Positions 31,170 to 38,921 of a stretch of 47,022 nt of DNA are shown here, one piece after another. The stretch comes from a virus. The stretch covers positions 1-47,022 of the IMG/VR virus record IMGVR_UViG_3300031576_000084; one strand, 5' to 3'. A program made the translations under genes and the position numbers. Under the pieces are notes generated by a model that ran no database searches, had not been told where the DNA came from, and saw only the letters and a list, made by a program, of their open reading frames with translations. How positions within the stretch are numbered: position 1 is the stretch's first letter; every line of letters begins with the position of its first letter.

Positions 31170-31895
31170 ATGAATCGAACCATCGACCTCACCACGCTCC
31201 GCCTCAAGAGCGGCGGGCACACTGCCGAATCCGGCGACTTATGCATCATGGAAGCCACCGCCCGCCACCTCGGCCTACCTCATGCCGACCGAAAGGTAGA
31301 TGACGTTTGCCCACGCATCGAAGCGTACTGCCGGGGACTCAATGACTGGCTACTCGGCGGTGTCTTCACTGAGGCGCAAGAGGACGAGTTCTCTCGCCGA
31401 CTAGTCACCTTCATCCCTCGCCTGCCCTATACCAAGGGCACGCCTAAGCAGGACACGCAACGCCGATGGATGATTCAGGAAACGGCTACCGCTAACTTTG
31501 CCGCCTCGGCGATGCGAGCGGTTGGCCTCATCGAGCGCGCCGACCGCCTCTCGGCTTGCAGAATCACCGATGTGGCTGATCACGTTCATTGGGCTGCAGA
31601 GGCTGCAGAGGCTGTAGAGGCTGCGGAGGCTGCGTGGGCTGCGGGGGCTGCGTGGGCTGCGGAGGCTGCGTGGGCTGCGCGGGCTGCGCGGGCTGCGCGG
31701 GCTGCGGGGGCTGCGGGGGCTGCGTGGGCTGCGGGGGCTGCGTGGGCTGCGCGGGCTGCAGAGGCTGCGCAGGCTGCGCGGGCTGCGGAGGCTGCGCGGG
31801 CTGCGTGGGCTGCGGGGGCTAAAAAAACCCACCTCGCCAACGCTGCGCTGGACCTGCTGGACCGGCTCATCCACATAACAGAAAAGGAGGGCTAA
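31170..31895 (+). CDS. Ala/Trp-repeat protein with conserved N-terminal domain (241 aa)
   Basis: The N-terminal ~90 residues ([21 protein letters not shown], then HAD and a [13 protein letters not shown] segment) match a phage family with a Gly-His and Cys-(I/L)-Met-Glu-Ala core. After residue ~140 come about 75 residues of Ala-Ala-X repeats, where X is Trp, Glu, Gly, Arg or Gln, encoded by degenerate nonamers, then a short Leu-rich helix. The repeats should form a long Ala-rich helix with Trp on regular faces. The role is unknown. Confidence 0.7.
   Translation: MNRTIDLTTLRLKSGGHTAESGDLCIMEATARHLGLPHADRKVDDVCPRIEAYCRGLNDWLLGGVFTEAQEDEFSRRLVTFIPRLPYTKGTPKQDTQRRWMIQETATANFAASAMRAVGLIERADRLSACRITDVADHVHWAAEAAEAVEAAEAAWAAGAAWAAEAAWAARAARAARAAGAAGAAWAAGAAWAARAAEAAQAARAAEAARAAWAAGAKKTHLANAALDLLDRLIHITEKEG
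31591..31820 (+). repeat. Nonamer tandem repeat (GCTGCGNGG-type)
   Basis: About 25 nine-base units built on GGCTGCGNG with variable base 8 and some A changes. Being a multiple of three, copy-number changes keep the frame. All frames on both strands stay open here, which creates spurious ORFs. Confidence 0.9.
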
Positions 31896-31896
31896 G

Positions 31897-32079
31897 ATGC
31901 ATTCGCCTCGATGGACCTTCGACCGCTGGAAGGCCGAAGTTGATGCCCAGTTGTTCCTGCTGTCCGGCGAGACCTCCAACGGCCTGCCCGACATGCCCTG
32001 GCACGACTGGTACACTGCCCGGGTCGGCCCCAAGCGCGCAGCGCTTCGTGCCCTGAAACTCACGCCGTCCTACCTCTAA
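31897..32079 (+). CDS. Small conserved phage protein (60 aa)
   Basis: The pattern [13 protein letters not shown]....[11 protein letters not shown] followed by a basic Ala-Arg end is shared by short phage proteins that read ..VDALV..  DLPD..F.DWY. AAAAGGAGGG precedes the ATG by six bases. Function unknown. Confidence 0.75.
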   Translation: MHSPRWTFDRWKAEVDAQLFLLSGETSNGLPDMPWHDWYTARVGPKRAALRALKLTPSYL

Positions 32080-32093
32080 CCCAAGGCCCGCCC

Positions 32094-32213
32094 ATGACCC
32101 CCTGGCTGCAGCTCATGCGCCACATCTGGCCCCAGCTCCGGCTAGAGACCCGCTCTCAGGTTGCCCGTGCCGCTCTGCTTCGCACCCTCATCGACTTCCA
32201 GCCGGAGCATTAA
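32094..32213 (+). CDS. Microprotein (39 aa)
   Basis: Helical with Trp, Leu and Arg; the TAA overlaps the next ATG (TAATG). The ribosome site is only AAGG. Tight coupling with its neighbour favours a real gene. Confidence 0.5.
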   Translation: MTPWLQLMRHIWPQLRLETRSQVARAALLRTLIDFQPEH

Positions 32214-32332
32214 TGCACAAACTCTACCAGCTCCTCTACAAGGCTGACTGGATTCAAGTCTCCCACAGCATCCATCTGGACAACAACCCCCATTATTATC
32301 TGATACGCCCGGTCGAGAAGCACACTGACTAA
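32213..32332 (+). CDS. Microprotein (39 aa)
   Basis: Short Tyr/His-rich protein starting in the stop of the previous microgene. No domain. Expression would depend on translational coupling, since its own ribosome site (CCGGAGC) is moderate. Confidence 0.5.
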   Translation: MHKLYQLLYKADWIQVSHSIHLDNNPHYYLIRPVEKHTD

Positions 32333-32464
32333 CTCGTAACTCACGAAAGGTCCGAGCTAGATCTGTGCCCTTGCCCCAGTCGATTGCGTGATTGGTTAAG
32401 GAGTCGGCTCGGCCGGGTTTCTCCCCCACAGCCCACTGAAGCGCAAAGCGCGGAGGGACTGTCT

Positions 32465-32665
32465 ATGCTGGTGAAACGTCGTGGAGTCCCGGCCAACTGG
32501 CTGTTCCTCTACGTCTGTGCTCGAGAGTTCCGCCTGGCTCGAAGCAAAGCCTATAACAACGGCGGATATTTCTCTGTTCGACGCGAGTGTGACACGGCCG
32601 AACTCAAACTCATGGAAGCCCTTCGCCATATCGAAGAAGATGCCATCCAATGGAGGCTTGAGTAA
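32465..32665 (+). CDS. Hypothetical basic protein (66 aa)
   Basis: A helix-rich protein with a NWLFLYVCAREFRLARSKAY segment and a Glu-rich end. GGAGG lies eight bases before ATG 32465, so the longer frame from 32384 is not needed. No domain known. Confidence 0.65.
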   Translation: MLVKRRGVPANWLFLYVCAREFRLARSKAYNNGGYFSVRRECDTAELKLMEALRHIEEDAIQWRLE

Positions 32666-32962
32666 TACCCGGCCAGGTGGGTGAGAAGGCGACTCCCCTT
32701 TACCGTTCGATGCCGGACTGGCTGGGCAAACTGCAGCACATAGGGCACGCAAAGGCCCAGCCATAACACTGGGCGCTCTATGACTGTAGAAGGGATGCAG
32801 GTTAGCTAGACTGGCTGGAGGTAGGGCCTCACTAGATCATCTGCATAGCAAGCGCAGCCGGGACGCACCCTTTCATATCCCGGCTTTCGTTCCATCCCGT
32901 CTCGCGGGGGGGCTGGGCCACCCACGAGGCGCAACTGACACGGCCCTCGGAGGATTTGTCCC
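32666..32962 (+). other. Non-coding gap with two hairpins
   Basis: About 300 bases without a supported gene. GCCCAG/CTGGGC forms a small stem near 32754-32773, and AGCCGGGA/TCCCGGCT (32856-32863 with 32878-32885) forms a second with a 14-base loop and TTCGTT after it, a weak terminator candidate. Nothing else is recognised. Confidence 0.5.
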
Positions 32963-33193
32963 ATGATGAGAACCGTAGCGTCCACCCCTGCCCGGATTCT
33001 GGACATCATCGGGGAGTACGATGAGTCGGACCCTGACACCACCCGGGTGGTGCAGGTGGAGCAGACCGGCCGCAACAAGGGGCCGTTCAAGCTGGACCTG
33101 AACTCCCGGCAGGTCCAGGAGCTGGTCAAGGGTGGCGAGGCCATCTTCCTGATCCAGCAGAAGGTCCAGGACGGGCAGCACGCCCGGACCTAG
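32963..33193 (+). CDS. Hypothetical protein (76 aa)
   Basis: Two adjacent Met codons start the frame; GGAGG lies about 11 bases upstream. The product has acidic and basic stretches, a GEYDESDPDTTRVVQVE strand segment and a Gln/Lys-rich helix. It has no cysteine motif. No family is recognised. Confidence 0.65.
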   Translation: MMRTVASTPARILDIIGEYDESDPDTTRVVQVEQTGRNKGPFKLDLNSRQVQELVKGGEAIFLIQQKVQDGQHART

Positions 33194-33340
33194 CACTGTG
33201 AAGCGGTAGCAGTGGCTGGAGCCCGATAAAACGCTCGCTCGGACGCGGGCTGGCTTAGACTGGAATCAGTGGACGAGATCCCTCCAGTGACAATAATCGC
33301 CAGCTTCGGGCATCCAGCAACCTTTCATCGGAGGCACACC

Positions 33341-33661
33341 ATGTTTCGCAATCAGTATCGGCAGGGTGACATTCTCATCTCACAGGCCCTCAATTGGGGC
33401 CAGCACGTTGCGCTCAAGCGCAAGGACTCCAGAGTCCTGGCGGAAGGTGAGGCTACTGGGCACCTGCATGAGGTCGAGGCTGGCACAGACATCGAGCTGT
33501 ACGAAGACTACCGCGGCACCCTCTGGCTGAAGGTCAACAGCCCGGAGGCTCGAATCACCCACCCGGAGCACGCTCCCATCATCGTGCCGGGCGGCCAGTA
33601 CGAAGTCATCCGGCAGCACGAGTTCGATCCGCTCGAAGGCCGCCGGCAGGTCACAGACTGA
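33341..33661 (+). CDS. Conserved phage protein of the VLAEGE.TGH.H family (106 aa)
   Basis: RQGDILIS followed by RVLAEGEATGHLHEV, LYED, ARITHPEHAPIIVPGGQYEV and a C-terminal EFDPLEGRR is a well-spread phage family of unknown function. The small protein is beta-rich and His-rich, perhaps metal-binding. ATG 33341 has GGAGG seven bases upstream. Confidence 0.8.
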   Translation: MFRNQYRQGDILISQALNWGQHVALKRKDSRVLAEGEATGHLHEVEAGTDIELYEDYRGTLWLKVNSPEARITHPEHAPIIVPGGQYEVIRQHEFDPLEGRRQVTD

Positions 33662-33664
33662 ACC

Positions 33665-34024
33665 ATGAACGACCCCACAGCGAGTGCAGCGCCGGATGAC
33701 GTTGCACTCGCTTGGTCGTTCATCCAACGGGACTCCACCGCCCGGTCCAAAGCCATCGCAGAGATGGGCGAAGTTCGCTGGATTAATCTTGTCCAAGCTT
33801 TCAATATATCTAAACGCTCTTGTACCACAGCATCCATCTGGCGTATTCATAGAGTGCTGGAGAACATCTGCTTTGTTCGAGTGCTCAATAGTACGCCTGA
33901 GCCTGATGGCACTCGCAAGGCGTACTGGCTACGTATACCATACTACTACAGCCATCCAATAGATGCTGTTGCGTACACCTTCGGCTTTGCACCACATGCT
34001 TACATGCCCTCGCAGGAGACCTGA
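33665..34024 (+). CDS. Hypothetical protein (119 aa)
   Basis: Helical N-terminal half with an ISKRSCTTASIWRIHRVLE segment that could be an HTH, then a Tyr/Pro-rich C-terminal part. The stop TGA overlaps the next ATG. No family is recognised; DNA binding is only a guess. Confidence 0.6.
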   Translation: MNDPTASAAPDDVALAWSFIQRDSTARSKAIAEMGEVRWINLVQAFNISKRSCTTASIWRIHRVLENICFVRVLNSTPEPDGTRKAYWLRIPYYYSHPIDAVAYTFGFAPHAYMPSQET

Positions 34025-34245
34025 TGATAACCCCTGAACAGATCCGAGCAGTCCAGTGGTTCGCAGCCACTATTGGCTCACGCCTGCAGTCCTACGAGGT
34101 CAAGACCTGGCTGCAGGTCATCTCTGACAATGCAGTTCAGCAGTACATCCAGCGGTGTGTGGAGCTTCACCAGATCGCCAGACAGGATGGCCCTATTGCC
34201 CAGAACACGACATCATCAGACTTGCTCGATTCCGGGGTGCGCTGA
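34024..34245 (+). CDS. Hypothetical helical protein (73 aa)
   Basis: A soluble helical protein (TPEQIRAVQWFAATIG, then WLQVISDNAVQQYIQRC). Its start overlaps the previous stop (ATGA). It overlaps the following zinc-type gene by 59 bases. Confidence 0.6.
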   Translation: MITPEQIRAVQWFAATIGSRLQSYEVKTWLQVISDNAVQQYIQRCVELHQIARQDGPIAQNTTSSDLLDSGVR

Positions 34246-34387
34246 GCAATGGACCAGTCGCTTACCCCAAACCCACTCCATCTTGTACTGCTACGTCCAC
34301 CAGCAGCTCTACGGAGTCCACAACCCAGTTCCACCTGATACTCACCGCCGTCTAACTGAGGTTCCGCATGATGATCCTGCAGCGTAA
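34187..34387 (+). CDS. Possible zinc-binding small protein (66 aa)
   Basis: From ATG 34187 the frame encodes C13-x4-C18 and later C33-x2-H36, then a Pro/His-rich tail. The ribosome site (AGACAGG) is weak and the gene overlaps both neighbours. The Cys/His spacing is the only support. Confidence 0.5.
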   Translation: MALLPRTRHHQTCSIPGCAEQWTSRLPQTHSILYCYVHQQLYGVHNPVPPDTHRRLTEVPHDDPAA

Positions 34388-34619
34388 CCTTCAAGCCATC
34401 AGTTCTAAGATTGCTGGCAGCTTCATCGTCCGCAACAGCCAGCTCGATCACAGGCGCATATGCCTGGCCTACAAGTACGGCCGAGCGAGCAAGCACTGCA
34501 AGCAGATGTTCACGCCTCACGGCGGCAGCCCGTACCACCAGCTGTGCTGCCGCAGCTGCTACCAGAAGCTCCATCGGCTGCCGGGCTTCATCCGCCAGGT
34601 CATCCGGCAGGAGGACTAG
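34368..34619 (+). CDS. Cys/His-rich small protein (83 aa)
   Basis: The C-terminal half holds C32, HCK (C44) and a CCRSCYQKLH cluster, with basic residues throughout, so zinc and RNA/DNA binding are plausible. Two Met codons start the frame. Its TAG directly precedes the ATG of the membrane gene. Confidence 0.6.
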   Translation: MMILQRNLQAISSKIAGSFIVRNSQLDHRRICLAYKYGRASKHCKQMFTPHGGSPYHQLCCRSCYQKLHRLPGFIRQVIRQED

Positions 34620-34778
34620 ATGAGGGGCATCTGGTTCGGCTTCGGGCTGGTCCTATTTATCGCCAACATCTGGTGCGGCTTTCTAGCAGCACTTGCTGGC
34701 AGCTTAATGGTTTTTGTTCATGCTCTGGCCCTACTGGGGCTGGGCTGGAGCCTGGACAGCCAGCTGGAGCGCAGATAA
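34620..34778 (+). CDS. Small hydrophobic two-helix membrane protein (52 aa)
   Basis: AGGAGG lies five bases upstream of ATG 34620. Two hydrophobic stretches (about 5-20 and 22-42) are joined by a short turn, and the C-terminus is charged. The size and topology are those of a holin or a host membrane modulator. It is followed by a zinc-type gene. Confidence 0.65.
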   Translation: MRGIWFGFGLVLFIANIWCGFLAALAGSLMVFVHALALLGLGWSLDSQLERR

Positions 34779-34796
34779 ATGCGCTAGGGGGCACTC

Positions 34797-34955
34797 ATGT
34801 TCGTCTGCAAGACCTGCTTAGCCAAGGCCAACCAGCGGCCGAAAGGGAAGAAGAACTGGCGTCGGCTTAGCCGCCGGGACTGGGTAGACTTTCTATCACA
34901 GTCTCTAGGGCCGTGCGAACTATGCCACAGAGTCAAGGTTTGTGTAGATGCTTAA
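34797..34955 (+). CDS. Zinc-ribbon phage protein (52 aa)
   Basis: CKTC (4-7) and CELC (40-43) with a last Cys (49) enclose a basic Trp-Arg-rich loop and GPCELC....VCVD. This spacing is known in short phage proteins of the FVC..C ... GPCE.C....C type. GGGGGC is a moderate ribosome site. It may bind nucleic acid or a host factor. Confidence 0.75.
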   Translation: MFVCKTCLAKANQRPKGKKNWRRLSRRDWVDFLSQSLGPCELCHRVKVCVDA

Positions 34956-34978
34956 CCTGATTGGAGGGCAGCTGCCCA

Positions 34979-35116
34979 ATGAAGATCATCGCAGTACTAG
35001 TTGTTACAGCATTCTTCACTGCCCATGAGCGCCACGACCCCCACCCGCCCTCGCTGGCTTGCCATGACTGCCAGCGAGAGCTGGTGGAGCGCATCAAACG
35101 CGGAGGCAGGCCATGA
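34979..35116 (+). CDS. Short protein with hydrophobic N-terminus (45 aa)
   Basis: A ~14-residue hydrophobic start (IIAVLVVTAFFTA) could be a signal anchor; the rest has several His and a CHDC pair. GGAGGG precedes the ATG. The TGA overlaps the next ATG (ATGA). Confidence 0.6.
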   Translation: MKIIAVLVVTAFFTAHERHDPHPPSLACHDCQRELVERIKRGGRP

Positions 35117-35379
35117 AGATCGGACAGAAGGACAAGCGTGGAGTCATCTGGACCCGGGCACGTCAGCAGGCCATTAATGCAGCACGCAAGGCTCACATCG
35201 CAGCAGGCAGATCCCGGCGTAATGGCAAGCGGCCGATGATCGCCAAGCGCACCAGCCAGCCGGATGTTCGGGCCGCCCATGCGGCCAGGCACGCCTTCAA
35301 GTTCAATGTCCACCTGGCCGAGCTAGTCCGGCTGATCGTCCGGGACGAGCTGGTCAGCGTCCTGCGGCGTATTCGCTAG
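35113..35379 (+). CDS. Very basic protein (88 aa)
   Basis: Arg/Lys/His/Ala-rich over most of its length with an amphipathic C-terminal helix. Probably binds nucleic acid. Starts in the stop of the previous gene. No known fold. Confidence 0.65.
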   Translation: MKIGQKDKRGVIWTRARQQAINAARKAHIAAGRSRRNGKRPMIAKRTSQPDVRAAHAARHAFKFNVHLAELVRLIVRDELVSVLRRIR

Positions 35380-35402
35380 GAAGGGTCCACCAAGGTGAAG
35401 CC

Positions 35403-35675
35403 ATGACGCTCGCTGATCTCAAGGCACTCGCGGAGAAGCCGGGCACCTACATCATCTTCTACGCCGACGATGGCGCACAGGCGGAGGTGTCCGCCGAAAT
35501 CACCGCCCTCATCGAGCGTTGCGAGAAGGCAGAAGCTACTCCCCCTTCCCTATTTTGGAGGTTTGGAGCTGTGATAATGAAATGGAGCAGCCTGGAGCCC
35601 TATATCCTGACTATACTCTGCCTGCTGTTGAGTTTAGCGATTGTCATATGGGCAGGGCACCCAGATCCTAAGTAG
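35403..35675 (+). CDS. Tail-anchored membrane protein (90 aa)
   Basis: A soluble N-terminal domain (LADLKALAEKPGTYIIFYADD, then a helix) is followed by one C-terminal hydrophobic helix (about 66-84) and a short tail, so the product should be tail-anchored in the inner membrane. The ribosome site GGTG is moderate. No known family. Confidence 0.65.
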   Translation: MTLADLKALAEKPGTYIIFYADDGAQAEVSAEITALIERCEKAEATPPSLFWRFGAVIMKWSSLEPYILTILCLLLSLAIVIWAGHPDPK

Positions 35676-35737
35676 ATGGAAGACTTGATGGAGTACGGTC
35701 TGTAGAAGGTGTCAGAGGGAACATCGTGACCAGTGCG

Positions 35738-35758
35738 GGTGGCGGCCTCACCGCCACC
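35738..35758 (+). other. GC hairpin in the spacer
   Basis: GGTGGCGG and CCGCCACC pair perfectly around CCTCA. No T-run follows. It lies in a 147-base spacer between the tail-anchored protein and the next gene. Confidence 0.6.
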
Positions 35759-35822
35759 ATGCACCCCCTCATCGTTGATCTGCTGCGGCTCCCAGCCGCC
35801 GGATCAGTCCCAAGGAGGGGTT

Positions 35823-36059
35823 ATGGGGGCAAAGTCATCCAAGAAGCACAGAAAGCACGGCCGCAATCGTCCCGGGCGGCAGGCAGGCAAAAGGGACGAA
35901 GCCCAGCTCAGGCGCAGCACCCGCAACAAAGCCAGGCGACTGCATCATGAGGAACTCAAGGCAGAACGAGAGCTGCCCTGGGCCAATATTGATGATGAGA
36001 CACTCGCAGCGCTGGTAGAGCTGCGGAGCAGGCACCGGAGGTTCGCATGGATGAGCTGA
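35823..36059 (+). CDS. Basic protein (78 aa)
   Basis: The N-terminal half is Lys/Arg/His-rich, the C-terminal half a Glu/Leu helix. AAGGAGGGG stands at the ATG 35823. The following gene overlaps by 13 bases. No recognised domain; nucleic-acid binding possible. Confidence 0.65.
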   Translation: MGAKSSKKHRKHGRNRPGRQAGKRDEAQLRRSTRNKARRLHHEELKAERELPWANIDDETLAALVELRSRHRRFAWMS

Positions 36060-36241
36060 CCGAGCTGGAGCATTTTATTCTGAAGCGCATTATTCCAATG
36101 TTGTATCGTCGTGCTGCGATCTGGCGGAAGCGGGGGATGGTTCAGGAGCAGCGCAGTTACCTTCGAGCGGCACAAGGAGTCAAGGATGAACTCAATCTAT
36201 GGAGACGAGCACAGGGTCGTGCTGCCCGAGGCAGCAAATGA
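36047..36241 (+). CDS. Small helical protein (64 aa)
   Basis: Charged, helical protein with many Arg; CGGAGG precedes the ATG. It overlaps genes on both sides. No family is recognised. Confidence 0.6.
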   Translation: MDELTELEHFILKRIIPMLYRRAAIWRKRGMVQEQRSYLRAAQGVKDELNLWRRAQGRAARGSK

Positions 36242-36431
36242 TAGCATCTGGCTAGATTGGGGGGATCTTGGAGGTCCCCCAGAGTACTGCTTGTTCTGCG
36301 GTTTCCCCTTCGGGACCGATCTTAGATTGGCTGACCCTCTTCGAGTCGTCATTCCCCGCGCTGCTGAGCGAATTGAATCGCTTGAGGGTCCCGTCCATCT
36401 CTATTGTATCTACAAGTTCACAAGGAGGTGA
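36186..36431 (+). CDS. Small protein with CxxC (81 aa)
   Basis: CLFC (residues 35-38) and a later Cys in HLYCIYKF may bind zinc; the rest is acidic and aromatic. GGAG precedes ATG 36186. It overlaps the previous gene by 56 bases and ends four bases before the amidoligase ATG. Confidence 0.6.
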   Translation: MNSIYGDEHRVVLPEAANDSIWLDWGDLGGPPEYCLFCGFPFGTDLRLADPLRVVIPRAAERIESLEGPVHLYCIYKFTRR

Positions 36432-36435
36432 ACAC

Positions 36436-37404
36436 ATGGAGCGCTGTGATTTCTGTGGAGAAGTGGCGGAGCTGCTAGAAATGGCAGATGGGTATGGATG
36501 TAGAAGATGCTTTGATGGAAGCAGCTCGACCTGCATTATCTGCAGCCTGCCACTGGGAGAAGAATCTGATACAGCAGATCCCGCTACGGATCAACCGCTA
36601 TGCCATCCATGCTGGAACAATGCAAAGCCGCGGCCACTGGTAGAGAATGCTGTAGGTCGGTCAGTAGGATATGAGTTTGAATTTCTATTCCGAAGATCTG
36701 AGCTGTCGCTGGACCTGATTCAGGAGCTGCGGAACTACGGTAGTATGCGTTATGATGGCAGTCTGCGCGGCAATAATCATCATCCGGTAGCCATTGAGCT
36801 GGCAACACATTACGGCAGCGCGGAGCCACTATGGGCGATGCTACACTCGCTGTGTGATATTTTTGCACAGCAGTGGTTTGCACACAATGATTCGTGTGGG
36901 CTGCATCTGCATCTGGGGATGAATGGCTCGACTGAACTGGAGCGTAAGCGATTGTACCGATGGTGGCGGCTGCTGGAGCCTGCCATTGTACTGCTGGTTG
37001 AGCCCGCCCGATTGACCAATGCGTACTGCCGATCTGCCAGGCGTGTAAACTATAATGAAGATCGTTACGCAGCGCTGAATACAAGCTGCTATCGAAGCTC
37101 ACATGCTGCAAGAACCTTTGAGGTCAGACTGCATCACATGACCTTTGATGAGCAGATCATTCGGGGATGGACCCAGTTCCTGCTGTCGTTCTTCGATACC
37201 TTCACTGTCGTGCGATTGACGATAGCCTTGCGCCAGAACATCGCCCAGATGACGGTTCGAGAGAAGTTGATCTTTATGATGCAGCAGACCAAAGCGCCAC
37301 TATCGCTGTGGAAGTATGCTGTTAAAACAATGCGAACTAACTATAGTCAACGGGATCTGGATCTAATGCTGAGAACACCGGACTATTACCAGGAGGCAGC
37401 CTAA
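36436..37404 (+). CDS. Zinc-ribbon amidoligase (COOH-NH2 ligase, Amidoligase_2-like) (322 aa)
   Basis: Two N-terminal zinc ribbons (Cys 4/7/22/25 and 33/36/56/59) are followed by a GS-like amidoligase domain: GYEFEF (78-83), DGSL (107-110), HLHLG (157-161), the RRVNYNEDRYAALN region (about 202-215) and TFEVR (227-231). Those Glu, His and Arg residues bind metal-ATP and the carboxylate. The enzyme should form an amide or isopeptide bond using ammonia or an amine. AGGAGGTG precedes ATG 36436. Its stop overlaps the amidotransferase start (TAATG), suggesting a complex. Target unknown. Confidence 0.82.
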   Translation: MERCDFCGEVAELLEMADGYGCRRCFDGSSSTCIICSLPLGEESDTADPATDQPLCHPCWNNAKPRPLVENAVGRSVGYEFEFLFRRSELSLDLIQELRNYGSMRYDGSLRGNNHHPVAIELATHYGSAEPLWAMLHSLCDIFAQQWFAHNDSCGLHLHLGMNGSTELERKRLYRWWRLLEPAIVLLVEPARLTNAYCRSARRVNYNEDRYAALNTSCYRSSHAARTFEVRLHHMTFDEQIIRGWTQFLLSFFDTFTVVRLTIALRQNIAQMTVREKLIFMMQQTKAPLSLWKYAVKTMRTNYSQRDLDLMLRTPDYYQEAA

Positions 37405-38174
37405 TGTGCTCGATCGGTGGATTTGTCTCAAGTGTACCGCTGGACCCGATTCTATCTCGGCGGCTATGCACCGCACTGCTATGGTATGGGTCCGATCGAG
37501 GTATCCAGAGTTCAGGATGCTATATCAACAGCAAGCTGGCGAAGGCCGCTGTTACTCCGTATGACTTCATTGATACAGACGAATTCATTGGTCTGTTCGC
37601 TCGGCCCGCATCTATGGCCCTCACTCATACACGGACCCCTACGTCCGGAGGTCTGGGGGATGAGCAAGCCCAGCCGTTTGTACAAGCGGGGACCGCGGCA
37701 GTGCATAATGGCTGGATTATGAATACCAAGGAGCTGAAACAGAAATGGGGGATTACCAAGCCGTCTGGGGTCGATTCCGAACTGATTGTTAGTTTTCTGG
37801 CACGCAAAGGCCCACATAAGCTGGCGGATTTTCTAGAGTCCGCAGACGGCATGTCTGCGGTGGCTGCGATTCATAATGACAAGATGTACTTGATCCGTTC
37901 GGGTAATCCAACGTACTACTGTAGACTGATCATCGGTGAAGGCGAGTGCGTGACGGTGTTCGGCTCCGAAGGAGAAGCAGTCAAGAGCGCGCTGGCACAT
38001 ACCTGGCTGCTGCCCCAGAGCTATACAATTCAAGGGACCCAGCAGAACATACTGTTAGAAGCCCAGGCCCATAAGCTGCAGCCGATCTCCAGAAAGATCC
38101 GATCGTTCAGCTACAACTGCTATGGTCTTGACGATGATTACGGCTACATCAAGCGACTGGTGGACCACAGATGA
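37404..38174 (+). CDS. Class II glutamine amidotransferase (glutaminase) (256 aa)
   Basis: MCSIGG places the nucleophile Cys2 at the start after Met removal. HTRTPTSG (75-82), HNGWIMN (101-107) and DSELIV (124-129) are the glutamine-site motifs of the Ntn fold found in GlmS and asparagine synthetase. There is no second catalytic domain, so it should deliver ammonia to a partner, most simply the amidoligase encoded just before it with a one-base overlap. The length equals a complete class II domain. Confidence 0.85.
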   Translation: MCSIGGFVSSVPLDPILSRRLCTALLWYGSDRGIQSSGCYINSKLAKAAVTPYDFIDTDEFIGLFARPASMALTHTRTPTSGGLGDEQAQPFVQAGTAAVHNGWIMNTKELKQKWGITKPSGVDSELIVSFLARKGPHKLADFLESADGMSAVAAIHNDKMYLIRSGNPTYYCRLIIGEGECVTVFGSEGEAVKSALAHTWLLPQSYTIQGTQQNILLEAQAHKLQPISRKIRSFSYNCYGLDDDYGYIKRLVDHR

Positions 38175-38398
38175 AGACTAACAAGTCCAAGCAGCTACTC
38201 GCCGAGATCAGGCACATCAATAAGGAGCTGAAGATCCTGCAGATCCATAAGCCGTCCAGGCATGAGATAACTCGACCAGAATGGGATAGCAGTAAGTCCA
38301 GGCTGCTCAATGCTAGAGCGCATCTGGTGGTCCAGTACATCAAGAGCCTGAGGATTAAAGCCATCAGTGTAGAGTTTCTGAAGTCCATTCTGCTCTAG
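38171..38398 (+). CDS. Helical protein after the amidotransferase (75 aa)
   Basis: A basic, coiled-coil-like protein (LLAEIRHINKELKILQ, then LNARAHLVVQYIK). ATGA overlap with the amidotransferase gene suggests it belongs to the same unit. It might be an acceptor of the amidoligase reaction or a complex subunit; this is position-based only. Confidence 0.65.
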   Translation: MKTNKSKQLLAEIRHINKELKILQIHKPSRHEITRPEWDSSKSRLLNARAHLVVQYIKSLRIKAISVEFLKSILL

Positions 38399-38408
38399 GA
38401 GACTTGAG

Positions 38409-38603
38409 ATGATGCCATCAGAAGCAGAAGATCTAAGGTATGAGGCAGCTAACACTGGAATATATGCTAGACCTTGGGCTGTGAGGGATTGTAAGGAGCG
38501 ATCTTACATAGCCTATTGTGATAATATAAAGTACTGCAGCAGAATCGTCCAGGCATTAAACTATTGGGAGATCAACACCCAGGGAGCAGTAGGAGGAGGC
38601 TAG
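38409..38603 (+). CDS. Hypothetical protein (64 aa)
   Basis: Two Met codons follow TAGGAG. The product has three Cys and several Tyr and Arg, and ends in Gly-Gly-Gly. A C-terminal Gly run next to an amidoligase cassette is noteworthy because such ends can be joined to amines, but no known modifier fold is seen. Confidence 0.55.
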   Translation: MMPSEAEDLRYEAANTGIYARPWAVRDCKERSYIAYCDNIKYCSRIVQALNYWEINTQGAVGGG

Positions 38604-38604
38604 G

Positions 38605-38907
38605 ATGCCGGCAGTACTTAGCAAACCACGACAGTTCCGAGTCAGATGCACCTTTCTACCCAGAAAAGACTACATCTGGGTCATGGTAGACCCTTCCGGG
38701 TCAATTCAACTTCGGGAGCCATCAGCTCGACGCTGGCTGAACTTTCCAATTGCCCGTATTTACACCCTAGCGTCCATTGCAGCGACCCCGCCCAGAATCG
38801 CTAGAAACCAGTCTGTAGCGGTCCTAGGACGACGATCTACCACTGAGACAGCCCAACCCCCCGCCCCCGCTACCCAAACAGATAATCGACCTCTAGAAGG
38901 TCATTAA
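38605..38907 (+). CDS. Hypothetical protein (100 aa)
   Basis: A beta-rich N-terminal half (QFRVRCTFLPRKDYIWVMVD) and a disordered Pro/Thr-rich C-terminus. GGAGGAGG precedes ATG. It ends just before the large hairpin at 38922. No known domain. Confidence 0.6.
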   Translation: MPAVLSKPRQFRVRCTFLPRKDYIWVMVDPSGSIQLREPSARRWLNFPIARIYTLASIAATPPRIARNQSVAVLGRRSTTETAQPPAPATQTDNRPLEGH

Positions 38908-38921
38908 CTCTTGGAACCATT

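Noticed and set aside
31589-31822. Cys/Gly-repeat frame over the same repeat
   Set aside because: Pure low-complexity shadow without start signal.
31401-32063. Long minus-strand frame with Arg-Ser-Pro repeats opposite the nonamer repeat
   Set aside because: It exists because the repeat keeps all frames open; its partner on the plus strand has a family-like N-terminus and ribosome site.
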